Assembly: GCA_946894095.1 (NCBI GenBank)
Contig: OX335659.1
Location: 2,425,501 to 2,489,500 of the forward strand
DNA length: 64,000 nt
Direction: 5' to 3'
From: Incurvaria masculella
Taxonomy: Eukaryota; Arthropoda; Insecta; Lepidoptera; Incurvariidae
A program made the position numbers and the translations under genes. Shown piece after piece: positions 33,101 through 38,474 of this stretch. Each line of letters begins with the position of its first letter. The first letter of the stretch is position 1. The notes under the pieces were generated by a model. That model saw only the letters and a list, made by a program, of their open reading frames with translations, was not told where the DNA came from and ran no database searches.

Positions 33101-33705
33101 AAATAATTTCAGCACGGAGGTACATGTAACCACTTCAAGCTGTGGAAGGCGACGCAGAAGCGTGTGGAGGCGGAGGCCGGCTGCCACCCGTACTGCCTCA
33201 GCCTTGAAGCCATCCGGAACTGCATGAGCGGCCTTGTCTACTCCGGAGTGTGCATCGCTCAGAATAAGTTTGTACTATTCTCGTTCTTCTGTACACAATA
33301 CACAAAATTTTAATGGCACTATCAGTAAAAAATACAGAAATTGTAATAACTATAGCTGGAGACCCATTGCGAGACAATGGAGAGCAAGATGCTGGAGGCA
33401 GAGCTGTTACTGCAGCTGGTGACTCCGGACGTGCCGCCCACCTTCCTGTGCAGCGACGTGCTGTTGCGCGAGCCGCACGGGCTGGTGGCGCGCCTGTAAT
33501 GTCTCGCTACCTACTGTCCGTGCTCACAGCCGCTCGGTACTGTTGCAGCGACGCGCAGCCGCCGGAGACGTTCTACGAGACGGTGGAGGCCAAGATGCTG
33601 GAGGCGGAGCGGCTGCTGCAGCTGGTCACGCCGGACGTGCCGCCCGCCTTCCTGCGCAGCGACGTGCTGCTGCACGAGCCGCACGGGCTGGTGGCGCGCC
33701 TGTAA
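8962..33705 (+). CDS. GNPAT: Dihydroxyacetone-phosphate acyltransferase (peroxisomal), 12 exons
   Basis: It acylates dihydroxyacetone phosphate with acyl-CoA at the sn-1 position, the first step of ether-lipid (plasmalogen) synthesis inside peroxisomes. Exons: 8962-9144, 9598-9774, 13348-13477, 15741-15944, 16793-16944, 17246-17455, 20561-20846, 28394-28537, 30974-31053, 32546-32707, 33113-33267 and 33549-33705. They sum to 2040 bases, exactly 680 codons with stop, the same length as the human enzyme, and every junction is GT/AG and in phase. Motif I is HRSYAD (residues 136-141, catalytic His and Asp), II CAFYIPR (179-185), III EGARSR (217-222, canonical EGTRSR) and [11 protein letters not shown] (252-260). 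The protein ends Ala-Arg-Leu, a PTS1. Arrays of exon copies follow exon 6 and replace the single last exon; any of twelve terminal copies could be used. The start has good context (GCGGAGATGG). The GPAM/PlsB sister family is less likely because of the PTS1 and the length. Confidence 0.93.
9160..11280. other. GNPAT introns 1 and 2, unannotated parts
   Basis: Between exon 2 and the LINE there is a CACA-rich tract (10050-10142: ACACACCTTCACACC and CCACACTCACACATACTCAC) and AT-rich sequence. Near 10187-10215 and inverted near 10905-10945 a word CCTGGCA/GGTTATTCCTTTTTCGT recurs (ACGAAAAAGGAATAACC), so 10187-10945 may be a TIR element of ~750 bases. Confidence 0.45.
9598..9774 (+). CDS. GNPAT: GNPAT exon 2
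   Basis: 59 codons, phase 0 in and out; acceptor GTGCGTGCAG, donor CAG|GTAGCA. Encodes the helical region before motif I ([16 protein letters not shown] ... [19 protein letters not shown]), matching the family pattern 'EILDEM... R...KV...VNE..I'. Confidence 0.9.
11290..12800 (+). mobile_element. CR1-like LINE, 5'-truncated, with reverse transcriptase
   Basis: Frame 11325-12140 encodes a reverse transcriptase: [49 protein letters not shown] and the catalytic [11 protein letters not shown] frameshift near 12140 moves the rest to 12140-12628 ([20 protein letters not shown], ending [10 protein letters not shown]). The 3' end has TCAGCTTATAGCTGCTAGTG (small hairpin) followed by AATAATAATAAT at 12772-12792. 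Endonuclease and 5' parts are missing, so it is a dead copy. It lies in GNPAT intron 2. A shorter copy of the same element is at 60917-61130. Confidence 0.9.
12848..13245 (-). mobile_element. SINE, tRNA-headed
   Basis: Tail CCTGACATGGATGGCTAAT at the left, body with TTGAACTGGATGGAAAATAC, and at the right the tRNA-like head (minus: CGGCTCGTAGCCTAGGGGCG). It lies about 100 bases before GNPAT exon 3. Confidence 0.72.
13348..13477 (+). CDS. GNPAT: GNPAT exon 3 (motif I, HX4D)
   Basis: 130 bases, phase 0 in, one base out. Encodes [15 protein letters not shown], the catalytic acyltransferase motif I, then [11 protein letters not shown]. The split Asp codon is completed by exon 4. Intron 2 (9775-13347) holds a LINE and a SINE. 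Confidence 0.93.
14601..14651. repeat. Perfect 22-bp-arm hairpin
   Basis: GTGAAATTCCCCGAATTTGA (14601-14622 with AC) is the exact reverse complement of 14630-14651, loop TCGGTTG. It lies at the edge of the LINE fragment at 14680-14830. Confidence 0.85.
14680..14830 (+). mobile_element. LINE ORF2 3' fragment
   Basis: Codons for GKVWNA(L)LAA.F.P.YNLGSFK.GVK.Y are readable with breaks; this is the conserved end of a Jockey-type ORF2. Confidence 0.5.
15261..15521 (-). mobile_element. LINE (Jockey-type) ORF2 C-terminal fragment
   Basis: Minus frame: [51 protein letters not shown]. Same block as the fragment at 2440-2760. Confidence 0.68.
15741..15944 (+). CDS. GNPAT: GNPAT exon 4 (motifs II and III)
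   Basis: 204 bases; acceptor TTGCCGGCAG, donor TACG|GTACGT. Carries CAFYIPR (motif II; Pro replaces the usual Arg/Met position) and [14 protein letters not shown] (motif III, acyl-acceptor binding). Confidence 0.93.
16080..16735 (+). mobile_element. LINE ORF2 C-terminal fragment
   Basis: Reads [20 protein letters not shown], a break, then [20 protein letters not shown] and [19 protein letters not shown] 3' piece (TCCGAGTGCAGTGTACTGTC, 16508-16527) with a tandem GATGAATAAACAAT follows, then another C-terminal block (VGK..NA). In GNPAT intron 4. Confidence 0.75.
16793..16944 (+). CDS. GNPAT: GNPAT exon 5 (motif IV)
   Basis: 152 bases; acceptor ACGTACGTAG, donor AGG|GTCAGT. Encodes [22 protein letters not shown] (motif IV) and [11 protein letters not shown], all strongly conserved in DHAP acyltransferases. 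Confidence 0.93.
17246..17455 (+). CDS. GNPAT: GNPAT exon 6 (founder of the 223-bp array)
   Basis: 70 codons, phase 0 at both ends; acceptor AATCCATAG, donor CAG|GTGAGC. Encodes [20 protein letters not shown], then [19 protein letters not shown] and VVVKQQ. The family shows the same GLLKA...ENFG...V.FG start. Its 3' half is the source of the tandem copies that follow immediately. Confidence 0.92.
17456..19875 (+). repeat. Tandem array of GNPAT exon-6 copies (217/223 bp)
   Basis: Ten complete units and one truncated unit follow exon 6. Counting each unit from GTGAGCTCACC, starts are 17456, 17679, 17896, 18119, 18342, 18565, 18782, 19005, 19228, 19445 and 19668. Each has ~97 bases of intron-like sequence, a decayed exon front (about 19 bases shorter than exon 6, hence out of frame), and from TACTTCGGC an intact in-frame 3' exon half with its donor. 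Variants: A (CCCGAC, GATGCGG), B (217 bp, 6-base in-frame loss, CTTTCGG, GCACGCTC), C (CACGAC), D (CAACTG or similar). Their order is A-B-C-A-A-B-C-D-B-C-D'. The last unit breaks off in GCCGACGAC. Confidence 0.95.
19876..20560. repeat. Intron 6 remainder with AAATTC satellite
   Basis: Unique-looking sequence runs to ~20117, then a hexamer-like low-complexity run of AAATTCAAATTC and TCTAAATTC (20118-20425). A fragment of the lepidopteran repeat follows (CACCCTTTGGGTACGGAACC, 20426-20448). Similar AAATTC runs lie at 20960-21062 and 21597-21780. Confidence 0.75.
20561..20846 (+). CDS. GNPAT: GNPAT exon 7
   Basis: 286 bases; acceptor CGTTCCTAG, donor AAGG|GTGAGA. Encodes [35 protein letters not shown] (matches family '...ILLQNRPSM....L...T.WL') and an Ala/Arg-rich stretch ([19 protein letters not shown]). 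GC content is very high (over 75 percent by eye), unlike the AT-rich introns beside it. Confidence 0.9.
20950..21062. repeat. AAATTC low-complexity tract
   Basis: Runs of AAATTCAAATTC with AAAATTAAAATT variants, the same family as 20118-20425. Confidence 0.7.
21120..21480 (-). mobile_element. LINE ORF2 C-terminal fragment
   Basis: On the minus strand a zinc-knuckle-like C-terminal tail of a non-LTR retrotransposon is readable with breaks: a CDLC-type start near 21350, then [20 protein letters not shown] and [13 protein letters not shown]. It is decayed. Confidence 0.55.
21597..21780. repeat. AAATTC low-complexity tract
   Basis: Repeated TTCAAATTCTAAA units with few interruptions. Confidence 0.8.
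22080..22240. repeat. Foldback element (imperfect palindrome)
   Basis: AGACTGTCAGACAGCAGACT...TGTGTAAAC (from 22133) pairs with GTTTACACGGGCGACAGTGC...GACAGTCT (to ~22218) with a 2-base offset. The outer edges read CCCCCGTTTCCAC and CGCGGGGG. The CCCGTTTCCAC edge recurs at 29045 and 54832, suggesting one foldback MITE family. Confidence 0.6.
22288..22540 (-). mobile_element. Decayed SINE
   Basis: Body blocks in order on the plus strand: GATATTAGCCCAAAACACC, ATTGAACTGGAT, GGTACCAACC, CCTACCTCCTAGTAAG, TACAGTTTTACGTGGATTCC. The head is lost. Confidence 0.6.
22782..23311 (+). mobile_element. TTAA-flanked MITE (copy 1)
   Basis: Starts GGTGGCCCAACCC and ends GGGCCACC, flanked on both sides by TTAA (22778-22781 and 23312-23315). 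The TTAA duplication and GGTGGCCC ends point to a piggyBac-type nonautonomous element. Other copies are at 31129, 37319 and 45117, with an interrupted copy near 24210 and 27358. Confidence 0.75.
23570..23905 (+). mobile_element. SINE with 5S-like head, plus orientation
   Basis: Head with AGTCCAGTGGCGTGATG and TAGATGGGTGACCG (5S C-box-like), then TGGCCGTGGTTCGGATTCC, GGTACCATCGCATT, TCCATCCAGTTCAATGTAG and GGAAGGTCCTGGCATGGCAC. The tail runs to about 23905. Confidence 0.65.
23925..24150 (+). mobile_element. LINE ORF2 C-terminal fragment
   Basis: Frame reads [18 protein letters not shown] then [18 protein letters not shown], the conserved end of Jockey-type LINE ORF2. The same block is visible in decayed form at 16570-16720 and 14680-14830. 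A short SINE tail follows. Confidence 0.65.
24344..27357 (-). mobile_element. 3.0-kb DNA transposon with ~500-bp inverted repeats
   Basis: The ends GGGACATTTCACGTGAAGCG (24344) and its reverse complement (to 27357) continue as inverted repeats for about 500 bases each (24344-24844 and 26857-27357). Flanking TTTT on both sides is a 4-base target duplication. The interrupted host repeat aligns base for base with uninterrupted copies once one TTTT and the element are removed, so the borders are firm. A single 509-codon ORF (24946-26475, minus) lies between the repeats. A 4-base duplication and very long inverted repeats fit Sola-type or related superfamilies, but the assignment is open. Confidence 0.85.
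24946..26475 (-). CDS. Unclassified transposon-encoded protein, 509 aa
   Basis: An intact ORF begins [17 protein letters not shown] and is probably the product of the surrounding transposon. Visible features: a Cys pair near the N-terminus (CASCRKR), a low-complexity Ser/Glu linker, an HTH-like block ([20 protein letters not shown]), [18 protein letters not shown] followed by [11 protein letters not shown], and [14 protein letters not shown]. The CVCTYHQN and CNSC clusters could bind zinc. I recall similar LRPKxCxxAGxxGTH proteins in insects and cnidarians, mostly uncharacterised. A DDE catalytic triad could not be assigned, and the protein may lack a C-terminal domain. It is transcribed opposite to GNPAT, within GNPAT intron 7. 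Confidence 0.6.
   Translation of the reverse strand: MLLLMAPYGDRCFNPFHLVLHRKLKNLRKISKCLAQKWSFSQDLYVCASCRKRLLTESPPVANKDIVQCSQTSSEPSQNIEDEPFIPEDKFKHISTQTDTSIENEEILKQLKEKFNHPSTSTSMKTMILTIAPTSWSENKLAEEFGTSRRQARKAKQLVNQFGILSSPNPRGGRKLPAETENLVKDFYLREDISRIMPGKKDFISVKLDDGKRTHIQKQLLLCNIDELYQRFKDEYPNIKVGLTKFFTLRPKQCILAGDSGTHMVCVCTYHQNVKLMLNGGDIANLTAGSAMQLSSYKDCLRQIMCPNPTLTCHLMTTKSPPNERCNSCPGLSAIREHLKIQFDNNQVTEVQFEKWDGTDRYTISTRLLSSDSFVDELCDALDLLKPHAYIAEQQTVYFKTLKETIDEGQILKRLAARASLQLPPSKAIITPMRLYEWAKSSLKQTAIYFCSKDDIERQRIFLEPRFASTVTVSGTKKFHSFIPTTTGLLVKRTSSAIDFHCKIVKITK
27838..28240 (-). mobile_element. Nearly full SINE with tRNA-like head
   Basis: On the minus strand it starts near 28240 with GCTCGTAGCCTAGTGGCGCG (A-box-like) and has GAGGCCCGGGTTCAATAC (B-box-like). 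The common body follows, ending in a run of T on the plus strand at 27830. It lies about 150 bases upstream of GNPAT exon 8. Confidence 0.75.
28394..28537 (+). CDS. GNPAT: GNPAT exon 8
   Basis: 144 bases; acceptor TTTTGCCTCAG, donor CACG|GTCAGT. Encodes [20 protein letters not shown] and [18 protein letters not shown], matching family '...LLNIFVRPSLVAVAL'. A relic MITE end (GGCCCACCTTAGC) sits at 28329-28341, about 55 bases before the exon. Confidence 0.9.
28621..28923 (+). repeat. Lepidopteran CCGGCCAAGTGCGAG interspersed repeat
   Basis: Begins AAAACCGGCCAAGTGCGAGT, contains CATGAGATACAGCCCTGTGA and GACGGACGGACG, and ends CACCCTTTGGGTACGGAACC. Other copies: 42869-43155, 53624-53825, minus 48972-49083, and a scrap at 20426. 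Confidence 0.8.
29040..29225. repeat. Foldback element with two consecutive hairpins
   Basis: Hairpin 1: 29108-29129 pairs perfectly with 29136-29157 (22 bases). Hairpin 2: 29158-29175 pairs perfectly with 29186-29203 (18 bases). The outer edges GTTTCCACCAC and GGTGGTAAAAG are roughly inverted. A related, more decayed copy is at 54828-54940. Confidence 0.75.
29930..30973. other. GNPAT intron 8 repeats
   Basis: Blocks GAGCCCGTAGTCCCAGCTGT and CACCTAAATTGGCGTTTACG (30138-30180), and GACAGCTCACTCAACGTTGC (30750-30770), recur together at 37980-38260, so both are fragments of one interspersed element of unknown class. Confidence 0.5.
30974..31053 (+). CDS. GNPAT: GNPAT exon 9
   Basis: 80 bases; acceptor TCCTTACAG, donor CAG|GTCAGT. 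Encodes [27 protein letters not shown], the family block '...F.FLRDVFADEFIF'. Confidence 0.88.
31129..31670 (-). mobile_element. TTAA-type MITE (copy 2, inverted)
   Basis: Same family as 22782 in opposite orientation; left flank TTAA (31125-31128), right flank ATAA (one change). The internal order is reversed relative to copy 1. It lies in GNPAT intron 9. Confidence 0.75.
32546..32707 (+). CDS. GNPAT: GNPAT exon 10
   Basis: 54 codons, phase 0 both ends; acceptor TTGCCGCAG, donor CAG|GTAAAA. Encodes [18 protein letters not shown] then [20 protein letters not shown]. Confidence 0.9.
33113..33267 (+). CDS. GNPAT: GNPAT exon 11
   Basis: 155 bases; acceptor AATAATTTCAG, donor AATAA|GTTTGT (weak at +3). 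Encodes [20 protein letters not shown] and [18 protein letters not shown], the family 'CYDVLSSDVQKNALAACV' block. Two bases out, which match the one base at the start of each 206-bp terminal-exon copy. Confidence 0.9.
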
Positions 33706-35970
33706 TGTCTCGCTACCTACTGTCCGTGCTCACAGCCGCTCGGTACTGTTGCAGCGACGCGCAGCCGCCGGAGACGTTCTACGAGACGGTGGAGGCCAAG
33801 ATGCTGGAGGCGGAGCGGCTGCTGCAGCTGGTCACGCCGGACGTGCCGCCCGCCTTCCTGCGCAGCGACGTGCTGCTGCGCGAGCCGCACGGGCTGGTGG
33901 CGCGCCTGTAATGTCTCGCTACCTACTGTCCGTGCTCACAGCCGCTCGGTACTGTTGCAGCGACGCGCAGCCGCCGGAGACGTTCTACGAGACGGTGGAG
34001 GCCAAGATGCTGGAGGCGGAGCGGCTGCTGCAGCTGGTCACGCCGGACGTGCCGCCCGCCTTCCTGCGCAGCGACGTGCTGCTGCGCGAGCCGCACGGGC
34101 TGGTGGCGCGCCTGTAATGTCTCGCTACCTACTGTCCGTGCTCACAGCCGCTCGGTACTGTTGCAGCGACGCGCAGCCGCCGGAGACGTTCTACGAGACG
34201 GTGGAGGCCAAGATGCTGGAGGCGGAGCGGCTGCTGCAGCTGGTCACGCCGGACGTGCCGCCCGCCTTCCTGCGCAGCGACGTGCTGCTGCGCGAGCCGC
34301 ACGGGCTGGTGGCGCGCCTGTAATGTCTCGCTACCTACTGTCCGTGCTCACAGCCGCTCGGTACTGTTGCAGCGACGCGCAGCCGCCGGAGACGTTCTAC
34401 GAGACGGTGGAGGCCAAGATGCTGGAGGCGGAGCGGCTGCTGCAGCTGGTCACGCCGGACGTGCCGCCCGCCTTCCTGCGCAGCGACGTGCTGCTGCGCG
34501 AGCCGCACGGGCTGGTGGCGCGCCTGTAATGTCTCGCTACCTACTGTCCGTGCTCACAGCCGCTCGGTACTGTTGCAGCGACGCGCAGCCGCCGGAGACG
34601 TTCTACGAGACGGTGGAGGCCAAGATGCTGGAGGCGGAGCGGCTGCTGCAGCTGGTCACGCCGGACGTGCCGCCCGCCTTCCTGCGCAGCGACGTGCTGC
34701 TGCGCGAGCCGCACGGGCTGGTGGCGCGCCTGTAATGTCTCGCTACCTACTGTCCGTGCTCACAGCCGCTCGGTACTGTTGCAGCGACGCGCAGCCGCCG
34801 GAGACGTTCTACGAGACGGTGGAGGCCAAGATGCTGGAGGCGGAGCGGCTGCTGCAGCTGGTCACGCCGGACGTGCCGCCCGCCTTCCTGCGCAGCGACG
34901 TGCTGCTGCGCGAGCCGCACGGGCTGGTGGCGCGCCTGTAATGTCTCGCTACCTACTGTCCGTGCTCACAGCCGCTCGGTACTGTTGCAGCGACGCGCAG
35001 CCGCTGGAGACGTTCTACGAGACGGTGGAGGCCAAGATGCTGGAGGCGGAGCGGCTGCTGCAGCTGGTCACGCCGGACGTGCCGCCCGCCTTCCTGCGCA
35101 GCGACGTGCTGCTGCGCGAGCCGCACGGGCTGGTGGCGCGCCTGTAATGTCTCGCTACCTACTGTCCGTGCTCACAGCCGCTCGGTACTGTTGCAGCGAC
35201 GCGCAGCCGCCGGAGACGTTCTACGAGACGGTGGAGGCCAAGATGCTGGAGGCGGAGCGGCTGCTGCAGCTGGTCACGCCGGACGTGCCGCCCGCCTTCC
35301 TGCGCAGCGACGTGCTCCTGCGCGAGCCGCACGGGCTGGTGGCGCGCCTGTAATGTCTCGCTACCTACTGTCCGTGCTCACAGCCGCTCGGTACTGTTGC
35401 AGCGACGCGCAGCCGCCGGAGACGTTCTACGAGACGGTGGAGGCCAAGATGCTGGAGGCGGAGCGGCTGCTGCAGCTGGTCACGCCGGACGTGCCGCCCG
35501 CCTTCCTGCGCAGCGACGTGCTGCTGCGCGAGCCGCACGGGCTGGTGGCGCGCCTGTAATGTCTCGCTACCTACTGTCCGTGCTCACAGCCGCTCGGTAC
35601 TGTTGCAGCGACGCGCAGCCGCCGGAGACGTTCTACGAGACGGTGGAGGCCAAGATGCTGGAGGCGGAGCGGCTGCTGCAGCTGGTCACGCCGGACGTGC
35701 CGCCCGCCTTCCTGCGCAGCGACGTGCTGCTGCGCGAGCCGCACGGGCTGGTGGCGCGCCTGTAATGTCTCGCTACCTACTGTCCGTGCTCACAGCCGCT
35801 CGGTACTGTTGCAGCGACGCGCAGCCGCCGGAGACGTTCTACGAGACGGTGGAGGCCAAGATGCTGGAGGCGGAGCGGCTGCTGCAGCTGGTCACGCCGG
35901 ACGTGCCGCCCGCCTTCCTGCGCAGCGACGTGCTGCTGCGCGAGCCGCACGGGCTGATGGCGCGCCTGTG
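33361..35970 (+). repeat. Tandem array of the GNPAT terminal exon (206 bp)
   Basis: Twelve near-identical units, exon starts at 33549 + n x 206 (last at 35815), are preceded by one divergent copy (33361-33500) that lacks the acceptor. Each unit has a TACTGTTGCAG acceptor, a 157-base exon ending GTGGCGCGCCTGTAA, and a 49-base spacer. Only a few changes occur: Arg to His in unit 1, Pro to Leu in the unit at 34991, one silent change in the unit at 35197, and Val to Met plus TAA to TGA in the last. All encode the same C-terminus with the ARL targeting signal. Confidence 0.95.
33549..33705 (+). CDS. GNPAT: GNPAT terminal exon, first usable copy
   Basis: 157 bases; completes the Asn codon left by exon 11, then [38 protein letters not shown] and a C-terminal VARL-stop. 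Ala-Arg-Leu fits the PTS1 pattern [SAC][KRH][LM]. Eleven further copies are equally spliceable, so the copy used cannot be told from sequence. Confidence 0.85.
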
Positions 35971-36138
35971 ATGTTTCCAAAGCCACAGCCGGAGCAGCCC
36001 AACACTGTGGCAGATTGCCGTCTTCTTTCTGCTGTCCGTGCTCGCCCTGCTCCTCTCAATCATTATCGCGCACCGGTTCGAGGCGGGTGCTGCGGGCGCG
36101 ATGGCACCGGTGCTAGTCGATGCGCGACCGCTCAACGG
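35971..36138 (+). other. Hydrophobic-helix frame directly after the last terminal exon
   Basis: After the TGA of the last array unit, the same frame stays open to the stop at 36139-36141. It encodes LWQIAVFFLLSVLALLLSII then AHRFEAGAAGA, a strong membrane helix. A possible donor CAACGG|GTAAGG lies at 36139. There is no upstream ATG in this frame, so it would need splicing-in (possible acceptor GTGGCAG at 36009-36015) or stop-codon readthrough. It could be an exon of a different gene or chance. Confidence 0.3.
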
Positions 36139-36536
36139 GTAAGGCTCAGTCGATTCAATGAAATTTACGATGCTAATGGGCCAAAATTGGTATTTACAAA
36201 TGACTGATTTTTCTATCGACCGTACTGAAATTACGGTATTATGTAAGAATTGATGCGATGTGCTGTTCCTTTCACCACCGACCGGACAAATGAGACGACT
36301 GAAGGGCCATTTTTACAGTTGTTAGCGACGTGACTGTTTTTTCAACCCTTGCTCAAATGTGTAACGTTTCATGGGATGACTCAAGTTGCAAAGTTGCTAG
36401 CGACATGGCCATTTATCTCAACTGCGGCACAGATGTATAATATGGTCAATACTATTTTTTTTTTCTTTTTATTTTGATGGGACCTTAACCGCTTAGCGAT
36501 TATGTCAGCCCCATAATGCCTTTATAAGGTCAATAC

Positions 36537-36742
36537 TTAGCAGGCTTAAACCCTACCACCTAGTAGGGGAAGGGGACCTACAGTTTTACATGGATTCCGA
36601 ACCATGGAGCAGCTCGCATTCGTGACGAAATGCACTTATCGAACTCGGAAAGAGAGTTCGACAGTGGTGCATGTCGGTATTGAACCCAGGCCTCTGGTAC
36701 GCTAGGCCAGTCCCCGCGCCACTAGGCTACGAGCCGCTCAAT
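36537..36742 (-). mobile_element. SINE, tRNA-headed, truncated
   Basis: Head part read on minus from ~36740 (GCTCGTAGCCTAGTGGCGCG) through the body to the CCTACCACCTAGTAGG block near 36550; the tail half is missing. Confidence 0.72.
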
Positions 36743-37183
36743 ATGCGAATAGCTTGGTTTTGTTCGATTTCGATAGAGTGCGTGGTCCATTAGTCAAATC
36801 GGAGGTTCGTGTGAAAGGAAGGCAAATAGAGGTTAGTGAATAAGTGTGCGTTTGGACATGTGGGGTATTGTTAGCGTGCCCATGTCTTTTGATGGAGAAT
36901 GTACAGAAATAAAGGCTGCATTGATTGGGGTGATATTCCAATATATTGATTATAATAATATTTGCGAAGCTGAAAAAACAGTACAATATTTTGTTGCCAT
37001 AAGTTAGTACAAATTTTATTGGTTTTTGTTATGCTTATTTTACTTAAGTAGTTTTATTTACACGGCCTAACGTTAATGGCTACTGTTGTTAATTGCTCAG
37101 TCACAAGGTCTCATTTACTGCGGAAGTTAAATGATTGCGCTCAAACCGACTTCAGGTATAAGGCCTTGAACACTTGATGGGAA

Positions 37184-37297
37184 TAAAACCGGACGGACGG
37201 AATATTTTTTATAAATGACCTATGGAAGTGTATCGATCACTCACTGATTCCGGAGTTCCCAACATAGGCAGAAATTCCGTCCGTCCGGTTTTATTGA
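37184..37297. repeat. Small inverted-repeat element
   Basis: AATAAAACCGGACGGACGGA (37184) pairs with TCCGTCCGTCCGGTTTTATT (to ~37296) around about 70 bases. It is immediately left of the TTAA MITE at 37319. Confidence 0.6.
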
Positions 37298-37318
37298 GAT
37301 CATGTGATCCAGGCTTAA

Positions 37319-37860
37319 GGTGGCCCAACCCGGCGGCCTCAACTCATTTGCGGGCACGGTACAAAACCGTGCTGTTGCGCTCTGGGACTTTCTCTGTTTC
37401 TAAGAATAAGACAGGCTCCGTTATGAGGAAGATGCAACCTGTCCACAAAAAAGACAATGTGCATAGTTTATGATTTGGTAAGATTTACGAAAATTTTAAT
37501 TTCAAAACGACTTACAGCTAAAAGTAAACCACGACCGCTGTAGTCAAAAATCTAACAAAAACCAAATAGATTATAAATCTTGACTAAACAAGCTATGTCT
37601 GATGACTAATCTTTTTAGGATGTTCTTACTTTATCATTGCGTAATCCACCTCCAAAGTAATTGTATAAAACGCGCGAAAAATCCGAACTTTCGGACGTTA
37701 TAACTTGGAAACCAAACACAATTTTACAATGCCAATGGTCATCAAACATCTAGTTCAATCAAATAAAGCTATATTGAGCAAAATTTTGGATCTCTGACAA
37801 GAAATATAGGCGTGATCTTCTTTCCCCTTTTGTATGGGGAAATGAGCGGGTTGGGCCACC
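37319..37860 (+). mobile_element. TTAA-type MITE (copy 3)
   Basis: GGTGGCCCAACCC... GGTTGGGCCACC, with TTAA perfectly duplicated at 37315-37318 and 37861-37864. It is the best preserved copy in the window. Confidence 0.8.
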
Positions 37861-38474
37861 TTAAGAATGCCAGCAGCACAAATAATTTATGTTGCTTGGT
37901 ACATTTCAAATACAATAACAATTACAAATACTTTCTAGTCAATTGAAGCCATGTTAAATTGTTAGTGTTCCAAGTGTGTCCTGAGCCCGTAATCCCAGCT
38001 GTCACCTAAATTGGCATTTACGGCAAACTGATCGGACTGGCGTTTTCAAAATGGCGCGCACAGTGGGCGTTAACCGAACTAACATTTGCGAGTCTGAGTT
38101 TGATTAGACAGCTCACTCAACGTTGCCGCAAATACGTCTACGTTGCTATTTACGCCGACTTCGCGTTTTCATATAAATCGGAAGTCTGAGTTTGACTATA
38201 AAAGCTTGAAGAAGTAAAACCATAGAATATCTAGTAAAACTTGTATGGAGTTTAATGTTTTTACGGAACTTCGAAGTTCCGTCCGCTCGCGTTCGCGCTC
38301 GCTTTGTCAATAAGCTTAATGTTTTCTTCTCTATTGTTAAGCCAGCTTAAGTCGACCGCAAAGTAGTAAATTATCTGCACTTATGCAGTGCTCAGGATAT
38401 TGTAAGGTGCCTTTAGCTCAGTTCAACGGCAGACTTTAGTCGCACAAACATTTTAGAACAATAAAATTGCTGCT

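Noticed and set aside
33543..36207. Series of identical 122-codon frames in the last-exon array
   Set aside because: They are an out-of-frame reading of the 206-bp units and cross splice sites and the real stop; the real frame is the 157-base terminal exon ending in ARL.
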